DNA of 64,000 bases, taken from the NCBI RefSeq assembly GCF_900103715.1, contig NZ_FNHL01000003.1:186001-250000 (forward strand), read 5' to 3'. This stretch comes from Halogranum gelatinilyticum. GTDB lineage: Archaea; Halobacteriota; Halobacteria; Halobacteriales; Haloferacaceae. The notes beneath the pieces were generated by a model. That model worked only from the letters and a program-made list of their open reading frames with translations, was not told the origin of the DNA and did no database searches. Positions 30,975-39,579 of the stretch are shown here, one piece after another. Numbering within the stretch: position 1 is the stretch's first letter; every line of letters begins with the position of its first letter. Made by a program: the position numbers and the translations under genes.

Positions 30975-32453
30975 ATGAGCACGAACGACCCAAACGTCCT
31001 GCTCGTCGTCCTCGACAGCGTCCGCGCGAAGAACACCTCGCTGCACGGCCACGAGAACGAGACGACACCCTTCCTCGACAGTCTCAGTGAGTCGGCGACG
31101 CGGTACGACCAGGCCCGCTCGCCGGGGTCGTGGAGTCTGCCGAGTCACACGAGTATCTTCACCGGGCTGCACGTCGCCGAGCACCGCGTAACCGAACCGA
31201 AACACAAGCTCGCGGCCGGAAACACGGTCTTCGAGGAGTTGCAGACGACGGGCTACGAGACCGCCGTCTTCTCGGAGAACCCGTGGCTGACCATCATGGA
31301 CGTCGGTCTCGACGCGGGCTTCGACGAGGTCTCCGGCGCGCAGAACGTCCTCTTCCCCGAAGCGGCGAACCCGACGGAGTTCACTGCCGCCGAGGGACAG
31401 GGCCAGTACGTCGAATACGTCAAGCGGTGTCTCGACGACGACCATCCGGTCAAGTCGCTGTTGAACGGCGTCGGCACGAAACTCGCGTGGGACTACCCCG
31501 ACCTCGTCCCGGACTGGCTGATGGCGTCGGCTCCCGCCGAGGCCTACGTCGACCGGTTCGTCGACTGGCAGTCGAAGCGCGAGGGACCGTGGGCGGCCTG
31601 CATCAACCTCATGGACGGCCACGCGCCCTACGAGCCGAATCCCGAACACGACCTGTGGGGTGGGAAACGCCTCAAGAAGCTTCAGGCGGACCTGGAGAAG
31701 CACGTCTGGTCGTTCCACGGGGGCGACGTGCCGTGGTGGCAGTGCCGGGCGTTCGAGGCACTCTACGACGGCGCGATCCACCAGATGGACGCCCAACTGC
31801 GACGCATCGTCGACGTGCTCGACGAGCGCGGCGAGTTGGACGACACGCTCCTCGTCGTCACCTCGGACCACGGCGAGGGCTTCGGCGAGGTCTCGCGGCT
31901 GAAGGGCACGCGTCTCGTCGGCCACGTCGAAGGTATCGACGAGTCGCAGCTGCACGTCCCGCTCGTCGTCAAGCGGCCGGGGCAGGAGGAGGGTGAAGTC
32001 GTTACCGACCCGGCGTCGTTGACCAACTTCCCCGACGTCGTCCGCGCGGTGCGAGACGGCGACGACGAGCGAGCGCGGGAGGGCTTCACTGACGGACCGG
32101 TCGTCGCCTCGTCTCAGGGGCTGACCGAGCCGAACATGGAGCTGGCCGAACAGTTCTGCGAGCCGTCGGCACTGTGGCAGTTCCGCGGCGAGATGCGGGC
32201 GGTGTACGAAGCCGAGAGCGACAGCGACGTCGACGGCGCGGTGCTGAAACGCGCCGACTGGGACGAGGAGTCGGTCGACGTCCGCGTGGTCGACGCCCAC
32301 GCGTCGTATCTGCGTGGGGAGGACGCGGACGGCCGGGTTGGCGACGTGTTCGGGGAGTTCTCGGACGCAGGCGTGCGCGAGGCGGGGACCGACGTCGACG
32401 ACGTCGACGACGCGACGCGACAGCGGCTCAGGGACCTCGGGTACGCCGAATGA
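30975..32453 (+). CDS. sulfatase-superfamily protein (Ser at the nucleophile position)
   Basis: 492 residues. VLLVVLDSVRAKNTSLHGHE holds the metal Asp, GSWSLPSHTSIFTG the nucleophile region (Ser54-L-P-S-His58 in place of CxPxR), VVTSDHGEGFGE the late ligands. Most similar within this window to the protein at 24793, so the two are probably paralogues. No signal peptide. It ends in RDLGYAE. As with its relative, a Ser-dependent phospho- or sulfo-hydrolase or transferase is possible, while a formylglycine sulfatase is unlikely. Confidence 0.75.
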   Translation: MSTNDPNVLLVVLDSVRAKNTSLHGHENETTPFLDSLSESATRYDQARSPGSWSLPSHTSIFTGLHVAEHRVTEPKHKLAAGNTVFEELQTTGYETAVFSENPWLTIMDVGLDAGFDEVSGAQNVLFPEAANPTEFTAAEGQGQYVEYVKRCLDDDHPVKSLLNGVGTKLAWDYPDLVPDWLMASAPAEAYVDRFVDWQSKREGPWAACINLMDGHAPYEPNPEHDLWGGKRLKKLQADLEKHVWSFHGGDVPWWQCRAFEALYDGAIHQMDAQLRRIVDVLDERGELDDTLLVVTSDHGEGFGEVSRLKGTRLVGHVEGIDESQLHVPLVVKRPGQEEGEVVTDPASLTNFPDVVRAVRDGDDERAREGFTDGPVVASSQGLTEPNMELAEQFCEPSALWQFRGEMRAVYEAESDSDVDGAVLKRADWDEESVDVRVVDAHASYLRGEDADGRVGDVFGEFSDAGVREAGTDVDDVDDATRQRLRDLGYAE

Positions 32454-32504
32454 GAACCCGAGGAAGCGACCCGTTTATCACCCCGCCACAACACCCCACG
32501 AGTA

Positions 32505-33407
32505 ATGCCGCGGTACAGCATCGCCGTCTGTAGCTACAACATGGCCGAGACGGTCACGCCCTCCCTGCGGAGTATGCTCGACCAGGTCGGCGACGACTTC
32601 GAGATGGTCGTCGTCGACGGCGGCTCTACCGATGGAACCGTCGAGAAGCTCCGCGACCTCGAAGCCGATGACGACCGCGTCCGGGTCGTCGCGCTCGACC
32701 CCGACCCCGACCGCCGACTCGGCGCGGACCGCCAACGCTCCATCGAGGAGTGCGAGGGCGAGTACGTCCTGACACAGCTCGACGTCGACGACGTCTACGA
32801 GCCGATCATCGAGGACTTCGTCGCCATCTACCACGACCTCGAAGCCGGCGTCGACGGCGACTTCCTGCTCTCGGGGACCGGCATCAACATGGCCCCGAAG
32901 TCGCTCTATCTGGAGATTCCGTACCGCAACCTCGCCAGTTCCGAGGACCGCGACCTCTGGCGACGACTCTTCGCGGCCGACGCGTCGCTCTGGCTCGACC
33001 ACGCGCAGGTCCGCGAGCAGATCGGCTACGAGAAAACGCTGGAGGACCATCTCCGCCGGGACTGGACCGGCAAGGTCGCCGACGCTCAGGTCGGCATCGA
33101 CTTCTGGTCGTGTCTGCGCTGGAGTGTCAGCCACCCGCGGTACTACATCCTGGAGGAGGAGCGCGGCCCGCTCGGCACGGCCGCGAAGAGCCTCTACGAC
33201 CTCGTGACCTATCCGTTGGCGTACTACGCGGCGCGCGACCTGCCGCGGTTCGAGACGCCGCCGGGGCTGGACCGCCGTGGGACGGTCGAACGGCTCATCG
33301 CCGACCACCGAAAGCCGTTGGCCGAGTTAGAGACCGAATACGGCGTCGAGGTCGACCGCGACGCACTTTCCGAGCGCGGCCGTGAGCTGCTCTGTCGCGA
33401 CGGATGA
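32505..33407 (+). CDS. glycosyltransferase family 2
   Basis: 300 residues, GT-A fold. YSIAVCSYNMAETVTPSLRS, VVVDGGSTDGTVEKLRD and LTQLDVDDVYEPIIED (the acidic DVDD metal motif) define the family. The C-terminal half (from about 120) is unlike common GT2 tails and has no clear membrane helix, though LYDLVTYPLAYYAARD is moderately hydrophobic. The position just before aglB suggests it adds a sugar to the same lipid-linked glycan. It starts 51 bases after the sulfatase-like gene on the same strand. Confidence 0.75.
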   Translation: MPRYSIAVCSYNMAETVTPSLRSMLDQVGDDFEMVVVDGGSTDGTVEKLRDLEADDDRVRVVALDPDPDRRLGADRQRSIEECEGEYVLTQLDVDDVYEPIIEDFVAIYHDLEAGVDGDFLLSGTGINMAPKSLYLEIPYRNLASSEDRDLWRRLFAADASLWLDHAQVREQIGYEKTLEDHLRRDWTGKVADAQVGIDFWSCLRWSVSHPRYYILEEERGPLGTAAKSLYDLVTYPLAYYAARDLPRFETPPGLDRRGTVERLIADHRKPLAELETEYGVEVDRDALSERGRELLCRDG

Positions 33408-33524
33408 GCCGTCTCACGACGGGAGACACGGATGGTTTCGCCGAGGCGGCCATCAGGTGTAAATAGCCCAGAGACCAGTTGCGTACGGCAGTCTGGGCGG
33501 TGCGGGCGGCAGTGCCGTTTCACA

Positions 33525-33535
33525 AGGCTTATGCG
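33525..33535 (+). promoter_or_regulatory. TATA-like box of aglB
   Basis: AGGCTTATGCG, about 29 bases before the aglB ATG at 33559, fits a leaderless start. Confidence 0.5.
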
Positions 33536-33558
33536 CGTTTTTCGAGTCTTGCCGACCA

Positions 33559-36500
33559 ATGAGTGAGCGTAGCGAGAGTGCCGACGACAGTGCCGTCCTC
33601 AGTACGGACGGCTCGCTCGTCGAGGTACTCAAACAGAAGTATCACGTCCCCGCGCTCGTCGCCGTGGTGGCGGCGATGCTGTACGTACGGCTCGTCCCGT
33701 ACGACAGCTTCACCCGGAACGGCGAAGTGCTCTTCTCGGGGAACGACGCATGGTATCATCTCCGTGAAGTGAGTTACACGGTCCGCAACTGGCCGTCGAC
33801 GATGCCGTTCGACCCCTGGACGTACTTCCCGTTCGGCACGTCGCAGGGCCAGTTCGGGACGCTGTACGACCAGCTCGTCGCGACGGTCGCCCTCCTCGTC
33901 GGTCTCGGCAGTCCGAGCCAGGACCTCGTCGCGCAGACGCTGCTCGTCGCCCCGGCCGTCTTCGGGGCACTGACCGCGATTCCCGTCTACTACATCGGCA
34001 AGCGTCTCGGCGGCCGCCTCGCCGGTCTCTTCGGCGCGGTCGTCCTGATGCTGCTGCCGGGGACGTTCCTCCAGCGCACGCTGGTCGGCGTCGCCGACCA
34101 CAACGGCGTCGAGCCGCTGTTCCAGGCACTCGCGGTCCTCGCACTGCTCGTCGCGTTCGCGGTCGCCGAGCGCGAGAAACCCATCTGGGAACTCGTCGTC
34201 GACCGCGACACCGACGCCCTCCGAACCCCGCTCCTCTGGGCGGGCCTCGCAGGCGTCGCCACCGCCCTCTACATGTGGGTGTGGCCGCCGGGCGTCCTCC
34301 TCGTCGGTGTCGTCGGCGCGTTCGTCGTCCTGAAGCTGGTCTCCGACACCGTCAACGGCGGCAGTCCCGAACCCATCGCGTTCGCGGCCGCCGTCTCGAT
34401 GACCGTCACGACGCTCTTGATGGCCGTCCAGATCGAGGTCTTCCGCTTCACCGCGACGCGCTTCTCGCTCCTCCAGCCGGGTGTCGCGTTCGCGATTGCC
34501 GTCGGCAGCGTCTTCCTCGCGTGGCTCGCCCGCCAGTGGGAGGCTCGCGACGTCGACCTCTCGCTGTATCCGGTCGCAGTCTTCGGTCTCATCGTCGTCG
34601 GTCTCGGTGCCGTCGCACTCGTCCTCCCCGACGTGTTCGGGACGGTTCGGGCGAACCTGCTGCGGACGGTGGGCTTCAACGCGGGTGCAGAGACCCGGAC
34701 CATCGCCGAAGCGCGCCCCTTCCTCGACCCCACGCTCCTCCAGCAGCGTGGCGTCAGTCAGACCGGCCAGATCCTCTCCGAGTACGGGCTCGCGATGTTC
34801 ACGGGCGTCGTCGCCGCGGGCTGGCTCGTCGTCGGGCCGCTGCTCGAAGACGGTGAGACGCGCGACTACGGCTACGTCGGCGGCGCGGTCGCCGTCATCG
34901 GTCTCATGTTCCTCGCGCCGAGCATCCTGAACGCCGTCGCCGCCCCGCTCGACAGCGCGCTCGGCATCCCGGTCACGGGACAGCTGCTCGGACTCGTCAT
35001 CGTCACGGCACTCATCGTGGGTGCGACGCTCCTGACGCGCTACGACGCCGAACAGCTCTTCGTCATCGTCTGGGCGGCGTTCATCACGTCGGCCGCGTTC
35101 ACGCAGATCCGTTTCAACTACTATCTCGCCGTCGTCGTCGCGGTGCTGAACGCCTACCTGTTCTACCGCGTCATGAGCCTCCCGTTCGTCGGGCTGCTCT
35201 CGGCGGACTCGGTCAGCGAGGCCGTCGACGACGTCCAGTTCTATCAGGTCGCGGCCGTCGCGGTCGTCCTGCTCGTCGTCCTCGGCCCGGCACTGACCTT
35301 CTCTGTCGGCGTCGGCGCGCAGGGCAGCCAGCAGTCCAGCGCGAACGCGCTGCAGATCGCGGATAACCACGGTCCCGGCTCGGTCACCCAGTGGAGTGGC
35401 TCGTTCGCCTGGATGCAGAACAACACGCCCACCGAGGGCGACTACGGCGGTGCAGGCAACGCAGGTGAGTTGGACTACTACGGCACCTACAGCGAGGGTG
35501 ACGGTAACTACGACTACCCCGAGGGTGCCTACGGCGTGATGTCGTGGTGGGACTACGGCCACTGGATCACCGTCCAGGGCGAGCGTATCCCGACCGCCAA
35601 CCCGTTCCAGCAGGGTGCGACCACCGCCGCAAACTACCTGCTCGCACCGAGTGAGGCGGAGGCGAACCAGGTGCTCGCGAACATGGACAGCCAGCAGGCT
35701 GGCGAGGGTAACCAGACCCGGTACGTCATGGTCGACTACCAGATGGCGACGCCCGGCCAGAAGTTCGGCGCGCCCATCGTCTTCTACGACGAGGGCAACA
35801 TCTCCAGCGACGACTTCTACTACCCAATCTACCAGCAGGTCGGCGAGGGACAGTACCAGCCGATTACGCAGGTGAACAAGCAGCGCTACTACGACAGCAT
35901 GATGGTTCGCCTGTACGAGACGCACGGCAGCGCGCTGGAGGCCCAGCCGGTCGTCGTCGACTACGAGGTCGAGACGCTGACCAACCCGAACACGGGCGAG
36001 GAAGTCACCTTCCGGACGGTCCCCTCGGGTAACCAGAGCGCGGTCCGGCAGTTCCAGAACATGAGTGCCGCTCGCGCCTTCGTCGAAGAGGAAGGCACCG
36101 CACAGGTCGGTGGTCTCCCCGGTCTGCCGTCCGAGCGCGTCCCGGCACTCGAACACTACCGCCTCGTGAAGGCCAGCGAGTCCGACGCGCCGCTGCAGGG
36201 CGGTCCCGCCTGGGTGAAGACGTTCGAGCGCGTCGACGGTGCGACGGTCGAAGGGACCGGTCCCGCCGACTCGACGGTCACCGCTCGCGTCCAGATGCGC
36301 ATCCCGTCGCAGGAGCGCAACTTCACCTACACGCAGCAGGTCGAGACGGATGCAAACGGTGAGTTCACGATGACGGTGCCGTACTCCACGACGGGCTACG
36401 ACCAGTTCGGCCCGGAGAACGGCCACACCAACGTCAGCGTGCGTGCGACCGGCCAGTACCAGTTCGTCTCCGGTCCGACGGCGAACGACAACGGAACGCC

Positions 36501-36702
36501 CGTCGTCTACACCGCCTCCGCGGACGTGACCGAGGGACAGGTCGTCGGTGAGGACGGCTCGGCCACGCAGGTCGAACTGCAGTCCGAACCGCTGTTCCAG
36601 CAGCCGGACGACTCGTCGAGCGGAGACGAGGCGAATAACGAAACGAGCCAGTCGCTGACCGCACCGACGCTCGTCACCGCAGACACGGCAACAGCCAACT
36701 GA
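33559..36702 (+). CDS. aglB: oligosaccharyltransferase AglB (STT3 family)
   Basis: 1047 residues. It moves the finished glycan from dolichol (pyro)phosphate to Asn of secreted proteins such as the S-layer glycoprotein, at the outer membrane face. SGNDAWYHLREV (Asp63) is the first metal motif in an external loop, WWDYG at 663-667 is the STT3 signature, and about 13 membrane helices fill residues 28-600. The soluble C-terminal region (about 620-1047) ends in an acidic, Ser/Thr-rich tail. The stop overlaps the ATG of the DUF368 gene by one base. AglB is the hallmark of the locus and supports N-glycosylation as its role. Confidence 0.95.
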   Translation: MSERSESADDSAVLSTDGSLVEVLKQKYHVPALVAVVAAMLYVRLVPYDSFTRNGEVLFSGNDAWYHLREVSYTVRNWPSTMPFDPWTYFPFGTSQGQFGTLYDQLVATVALLVGLGSPSQDLVAQTLLVAPAVFGALTAIPVYYIGKRLGGRLAGLFGAVVLMLLPGTFLQRTLVGVADHNGVEPLFQALAVLALLVAFAVAEREKPIWELVVDRDTDALRTPLLWAGLAGVATALYMWVWPPGVLLVGVVGAFVVLKLVSDTVNGGSPEPIAFAAAVSMTVTTLLMAVQIEVFRFTATRFSLLQPGVAFAIAVGSVFLAWLARQWEARDVDLSLYPVAVFGLIVVGLGAVALVLPDVFGTVRANLLRTVGFNAGAETRTIAEARPFLDPTLLQQRGVSQTGQILSEYGLAMFTGVVAAGWLVVGPLLEDGETRDYGYVGGAVAVIGLMFLAPSILNAVAAPLDSALGIPVTGQLLGLVIVTALIVGATLLTRYDAEQLFVIVWAAFITSAAFTQIRFNYYLAVVVAVLNAYLFYRVMSLPFVGLLSADSVSEAVDDVQFYQVAAVAVVLLVVLGPALTFSVGVGAQGSQQSSANALQIADNHGPGSVTQWSGSFAWMQNNTPTEGDYGGAGNAGELDYYGTYSEGDGNYDYPEGAYGVMSWWDYGHWITVQGERIPTANPFQQGATTAANYLLAPSEAEANQVLANMDSQQAGEGNQTRYVMVDYQMATPGQKFGAPIVFYDEGNISSDDFYYPIYQQVGEGQYQPITQVNKQRYYDSMMVRLYETHGSALEAQPVVVDYEVETLTNPNTGEEVTFRTVPSGNQSAVRQFQNMSAARAFVEEEGTAQVGGLPGLPSERVPALEHYRLVKASESDAPLQGGPAWVKTFERVDGATVEGTGPADSTVTARVQMRIPSQERNFTYTQQVETDANGEFTMTVPYSTTGYDQFGPENGHTNVSVRATGQYQFVSGPTANDNGTPVVYTASADVTEGQVVGEDGSATQVELQSEPLFQQPDDSSSGDEANNETSQSLTAPTLVTADTATAN

Positions 36703-37667
36703 TGGCCACCGACCTCCGCTCGTGGCTGGTCGTCTACCTCAAGGGCCTCTGTATGGGCTCCGCGGACGCCGTCCCCGGCGTCTCGGGTGGGACCATCGCC
36801 CTCATCACGGGCATCTACGAGCGGCTCATCGGTGCCATCACCGCGGTCGACGTCGACCGGATTCTGACGATTCTCGGCGGCGTCCGTCCCGGCCGCCAGC
36901 GGGACGCCTACGACGCGTTCATGGAGATGGATGGGGTGTTCCTCCTCGTCCTCGGCGGCGGCATCGCGACGGCCATCATCACTGTCACGCGGCTGCTCGA
37001 CTGGGCTATCGAGTCCATTCCCGTCCTCACGTTCGGGTTCTTCTTCGGGCTCATCCTCGCGTCGGCGGTCGTCCTCTACTCGGAGGTCAGCCTCGACACG
37101 CCCCGGCGGGCCGCCGCGGCCGTCCTCGGCTTCACCGTCGCCTTCCTCGTCTCGGGACCGGCGTCGGCGGCCATCGACAACGGTCTCGGCTTCGTCGTCG
37201 TCGCCGGCGCGATCGCCGTGAGCGCGATGATTCTCCCCGGTATCTCGGGGTCGCTGTTGCTCATCATCCTCGGACAGTACCAGTTCATGATCGGGACGCT
37301 CCGGGAGTTCACCGACGGATTACTCGCCGTCGCGCTCGGCCGCGCGCCGGTCTCATCGCTCGTCGGCGACGGCACCGTCGTCGTTGCGTTCTGTTCCGGC
37401 GCGCTCGTCGGGCTGTTCACCATCGCCCACGCGGTCAAGTTGGCGTTAGTCCACTACCGGGAGGCGACGCTGGCGTTTCTCGTCAGCCTCATCCTCGGCG
37501 CGCTCCGCGCACCGGTCGTGAACGCGACGCAGGAACTCAACGGCGGCGCGGGGACGGACCTCTCCGTGTGGACGGTGGAACTCCTGGCCGTCTTCCTCGC
37601 GACTGCCGTCGTCGGTGCGGCCGTCGTCCTCCTGGTGGACCACTACGGCGACATCGACCTCGACTGA
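36702..37667 (+). CDS. DUF368 membrane protein, candidate polyprenyl-phosphate translocase
   Basis: 321 residues, about 8-10 membrane helices. Two related motifs, GSADAVPGVSGGTIALITGI (about 18-37) and SAMILPGISGSLLLIIL (about 169-185), give an internal repeat like those of inverted-topology transporters. DUF368 proteins (PopT) were shown in bacteria to carry undecaprenyl phosphate back across the membrane. Here the gene overlaps the aglB stop (TGATG), so its product is made with AglB. The natural inference is recycling of dolichol phosphate after glycan transfer. The fold assignment is firm; the archaeal substrate is inferred. Confidence 0.85.
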   Translation: MATDLRSWLVVYLKGLCMGSADAVPGVSGGTIALITGIYERLIGAITAVDVDRILTILGGVRPGRQRDAYDAFMEMDGVFLLVLGGGIATAIITVTRLLDWAIESIPVLTFGFFFGLILASAVVLYSEVSLDTPRRAAAAVLGFTVAFLVSGPASAAIDNGLGFVVVAGAIAVSAMILPGISGSLLLIILGQYQFMIGTLREFTDGLLAVALGRAPVSSLVGDGTVVVAFCSGALVGLFTIAHAVKLALVHYREATLAFLVSLILGALRAPVVNATQELNGGAGTDLSVWTVELLAVFLATAVVGAAVVLLVDHYGDIDLD

Positions 37668-37681
37668 AAAAACTCGGCTCG

Positions 37682-37837
37682 TTACTCGCGGGCGACGGCG
37701 ATGTTGCGGACTGTCCCGCCACACTCGGGGCAGGAACCGACGTGCGTCTCGCTCGTCGTGCGATTGCCGCAGGCGTGACACTCGTAGTAGCCCCGCTCTG
37801 CCGTGTACGGGTCGAGGTCTGTGTTGTTCAGTACCAT
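37682..37837 (-). CDS. 51-residue zinc-ribbon (rubrerythrin-like domain) protein
   Basis: A tiny protein with one zinc ribbon: YYECHACGNR and SCPECGG supply four Cys (20, 23, 36, 39). It begins MVLNNTDLDPYTAERGY and resembles the rubrerythrin-like short proteins of haloarchaea that I recall. Too small for an enzyme; a metal-binding or regulatory role is likely. Start ATG at 37837, stop TAA at 37682-37684, tail to tail with the DUF368 gene. Confidence 0.75.
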   Translation of the reverse strand: MVLNNTDLDPYTAERGYYECHACGNRTTSETHVGSCPECGGTVRNIAVARE

Positions 37838-37975
37838 GTTAGTCGGTCGCAGGTTTTCGGGAATAAGCGTTCTCCTGAATCCTCTTGGGAGAATACTAGT
37901 ACCTAATATCGACGTCTGCCTGTCTTTCGGCCAAAATCTAAACGTTCGTCCACCGAGCCACTACCGCGGGTCGGC

Positions 37976-38536
37976 TCAGCCGTCCAGCCGGGCGACGCAG
38001 ACGAAGGTTTCGCGGCGCGTCTCGGCGCGAGTCACCCGGAAGCCGGCCTCGCCGAGCTGGGCGGTCACGTCGCCGAGATCGAAGCGTTCGGCGCGCGGTG
38101 GGCCGTCGGACCCCTCGCCGTCGGCCGACCAGTCGACCGTCACGAGACGGCCACCCGGCCGCAGGACGCGGGCGAGTTCGGCGAGTGCGTCGGGGCTCTG
38201 GTACTCGTGGTACGTCATCGTCGAGTAGGCGACGTCGAGGCTGTCGTCGGCGAAGGGGAGGTCTTCGACGTTCGCGGTGACCGTCTCGACCGTCTCCGGC
38301 AGTCCCTTCTCGCGGTAGAGGTCGTGCATCTCCGACTGGACGTCGACCGCGTAGCAGATGTCGACGTAGGGGGCGACGTCGTCGGTGTAGAAGCCCGTGC
38401 CGCTGCCGAGGTCGGCGACGGTGGCCGTCGCGTCGACGTCGAGCAGGGAGAGCAGTTCCTCGCGCGAACAGAAGCGATACCGGCTCTCGTCTTCGAGGTT
38501 GGCGGCGCGGTCGACGTCGAACGTGTGAAAGCCCAT
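37976..38536 (-). CDS. class I SAM-dependent methyltransferase
   Basis: 186 residues. VADLGSGTGFYTDDV at 40-54 is SAM motif I, TANVEDLPFADDSLDVAYS is motif II/III, and ARVLRPGGRLVTVDW motif IV. The closest general type is the UbiE/small-molecule methyltransferase group. The N-terminus FHTFDVDRAANLEDESRYRF is the usual lid before motif I. The ATG at 38536 is the only start that puts motif I near residue 40. The substrate cannot be given; no biosynthetic neighbours help. Confidence 0.85.
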   Translation of the reverse strand: MGFHTFDVDRAANLEDESRYRFCSREELLSLLDVDATATVADLGSGTGFYTDDVAPYVDICYAVDVQSEMHDLYREKGLPETVETVTANVEDLPFADDSLDVAYSTMTYHEYQSPDALAELARVLRPGGRLVTVDWSADGEGSDGPPRAERFDLGDVTAQLGEAGFRVTRAETRRETFVCVARLDG

Positions 38537-38635
38537 AGCTGACCTTCGGGAGCCGACGACAAAAGCGTCGATATTGTGACTGCGGTACACCAACGCCAAC
38601 GAAACCGCCTTCAGCGTCGCGTGGCAAGCTCGGCC

Positions 38636-39145
38636 ATGCAGCTCCGCCCCGCCCGCCCCGACGACGCCGAGACCATCGCCGAGGTCGCCCGCGACTCGTG
38701 GCACGCGGCCTACGGCGACTTCCTCTCGACGGTCACCATCGACGAGACAGTCGCCGAGTGGTACGCTCCCGACGCCCTCCGAGAACAGGTCGACCACGGG
38801 GCCTTCTGGGTCGCAGTCGACGAGGGCCGAATCGTCGGCTTCGCCCACGCCTTCGTCGGCGGCGACGGGACGCGGCCGACGCTCGGCAGGCTCTACGTCC
38901 GCGAGACCGAGTGGGGCAACGGCGTCGGGACGGCACTGTTGAACCGCGTCGTCGCGGCTCTCGACACCGACGACTCACACGAGTCCCTCTCGGTCATCGT
39001 CTTCGCGACGAATCCCGTCGGCCGGGCGTTCTACGAGTCTCACGGCTTCGACGTGGTCGGTCGACGGACGGAGACGTTCGACGGCAACGACCACGAGGAG
39101 TTGATCCTGCGCGCCCCGCTGGAGTCGTTTCCGGTGGGCCGCTGA
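38636..39145 (+). CDS. GNAT-family N-acetyltransferase
   Basis: 169 residues. MQLRPARPDDAETIAEVARD is the N-terminal strand and helix, LYVRETEWGNGVGTALLNRV holds the acetyl-CoA pyrophosphate loop (Q/RxxGxG/A, here EWGNGVG), and NPVGRAFYESHGFDVVGRR the motif-B end. The acceptor is unknown; such proteins act on amino groups of metabolites or protein N-termini. It is divergent from the methyltransferase gene with a 99-base gap. Confidence 0.85.
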   Translation: MQLRPARPDDAETIAEVARDSWHAAYGDFLSTVTIDETVAEWYAPDALREQVDHGAFWVAVDEGRIVGFAHAFVGGDGTRPTLGRLYVRETEWGNGVGTALLNRVVAALDTDDSHESLSVIVFATNPVGRAFYESHGFDVVGRRTETFDGNDHEELILRAPLESFPVGR

Positions 39146-39226
39146 CCACACCCCCTCCGTCGCGGAATTGCACGGATATCCGCCGAGGAAGTCACGCTTA
39201 ACTGCTTCGCGCACCCTCACCCGTCT

Positions 39227-39430
39227 ATGAGTGATGTACGACTTCGCAAGCCGACCGAGCGGACCTGTGAGCGTTGTGGCAGACAAGAGCAGTGGTCGGC
39301 GGACAGTTGGCGGGTCGTCGAAGAGGACGGCGAACGCCTCGTCGGCAGCCTCTACTGTATCCACGAGTGGGATATCGACGGCTCGTTCCTCCCGTTCGAG
39401 GAGTCGGATGTACTGTCAGCTGACGCCTGA
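39227..39430 (+). CDS. HEWD-family small zinc-finger-like protein
   Basis: 67 residues. ERTCERCGRQEQW gives one CxxC and YCIHEWDIDGSFLPF contains the HEWD string after which I remember the family being named; Cys and His there could complete a metal site. Haloarchaea-restricted as far as I know, function unknown. It probably has its own promoter; the gene ahead ends 81 bases upstream. Downstream lies the repeat and palindrome region. Confidence 0.65.
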   Translation: MSDVRLRKPTERTCERCGRQEQWSADSWRVVEEDGERLVGSLYCIHEWDIDGSFLPFEESDVLSADA

Positions 39431-39499
39431 GTAGCGGTCTTCTCCCTGCCAGACGACGACGCGCGATGCCACGAGTGGTGGCACCGAGAGTGACGCTGC

Positions 39500-39560
39500 G
39501 GTGAGTAACGATACGACGAGTAACGATACGACGAGTAACGACACGACAAGTAACGACGCC
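39500..39560 (+). repeat. 15-bp tandem repeat (about four copies)
   Basis: GAGTAACGATACGAC repeats head to tail with small changes (GATACG, GACACG, then AGTAACGACGCC). In one frame it would encode SNDTT units, starting from a GTG at 39501 (76 codons). It could be a coding repeat of a doubtful small gene or a plain minisatellite. Confidence 0.6.
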
Positions 39561-39579
39561 GACCAGCCGTCATTGAAAA

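Noticed and set aside
24793-32453. Calling the sulfatase-like genes formylglycine arylsulfatases
   Set aside because: CxPxR is absent; Ser or Thr occupies the nucleophile place and His replaces the Arg in the two closest members.
33529-36426. A 965-codon open frame opposite aglB
   Set aside because: Shadow of aglB; its translation is rich in Arg and low-complexity segments and unlike any family.
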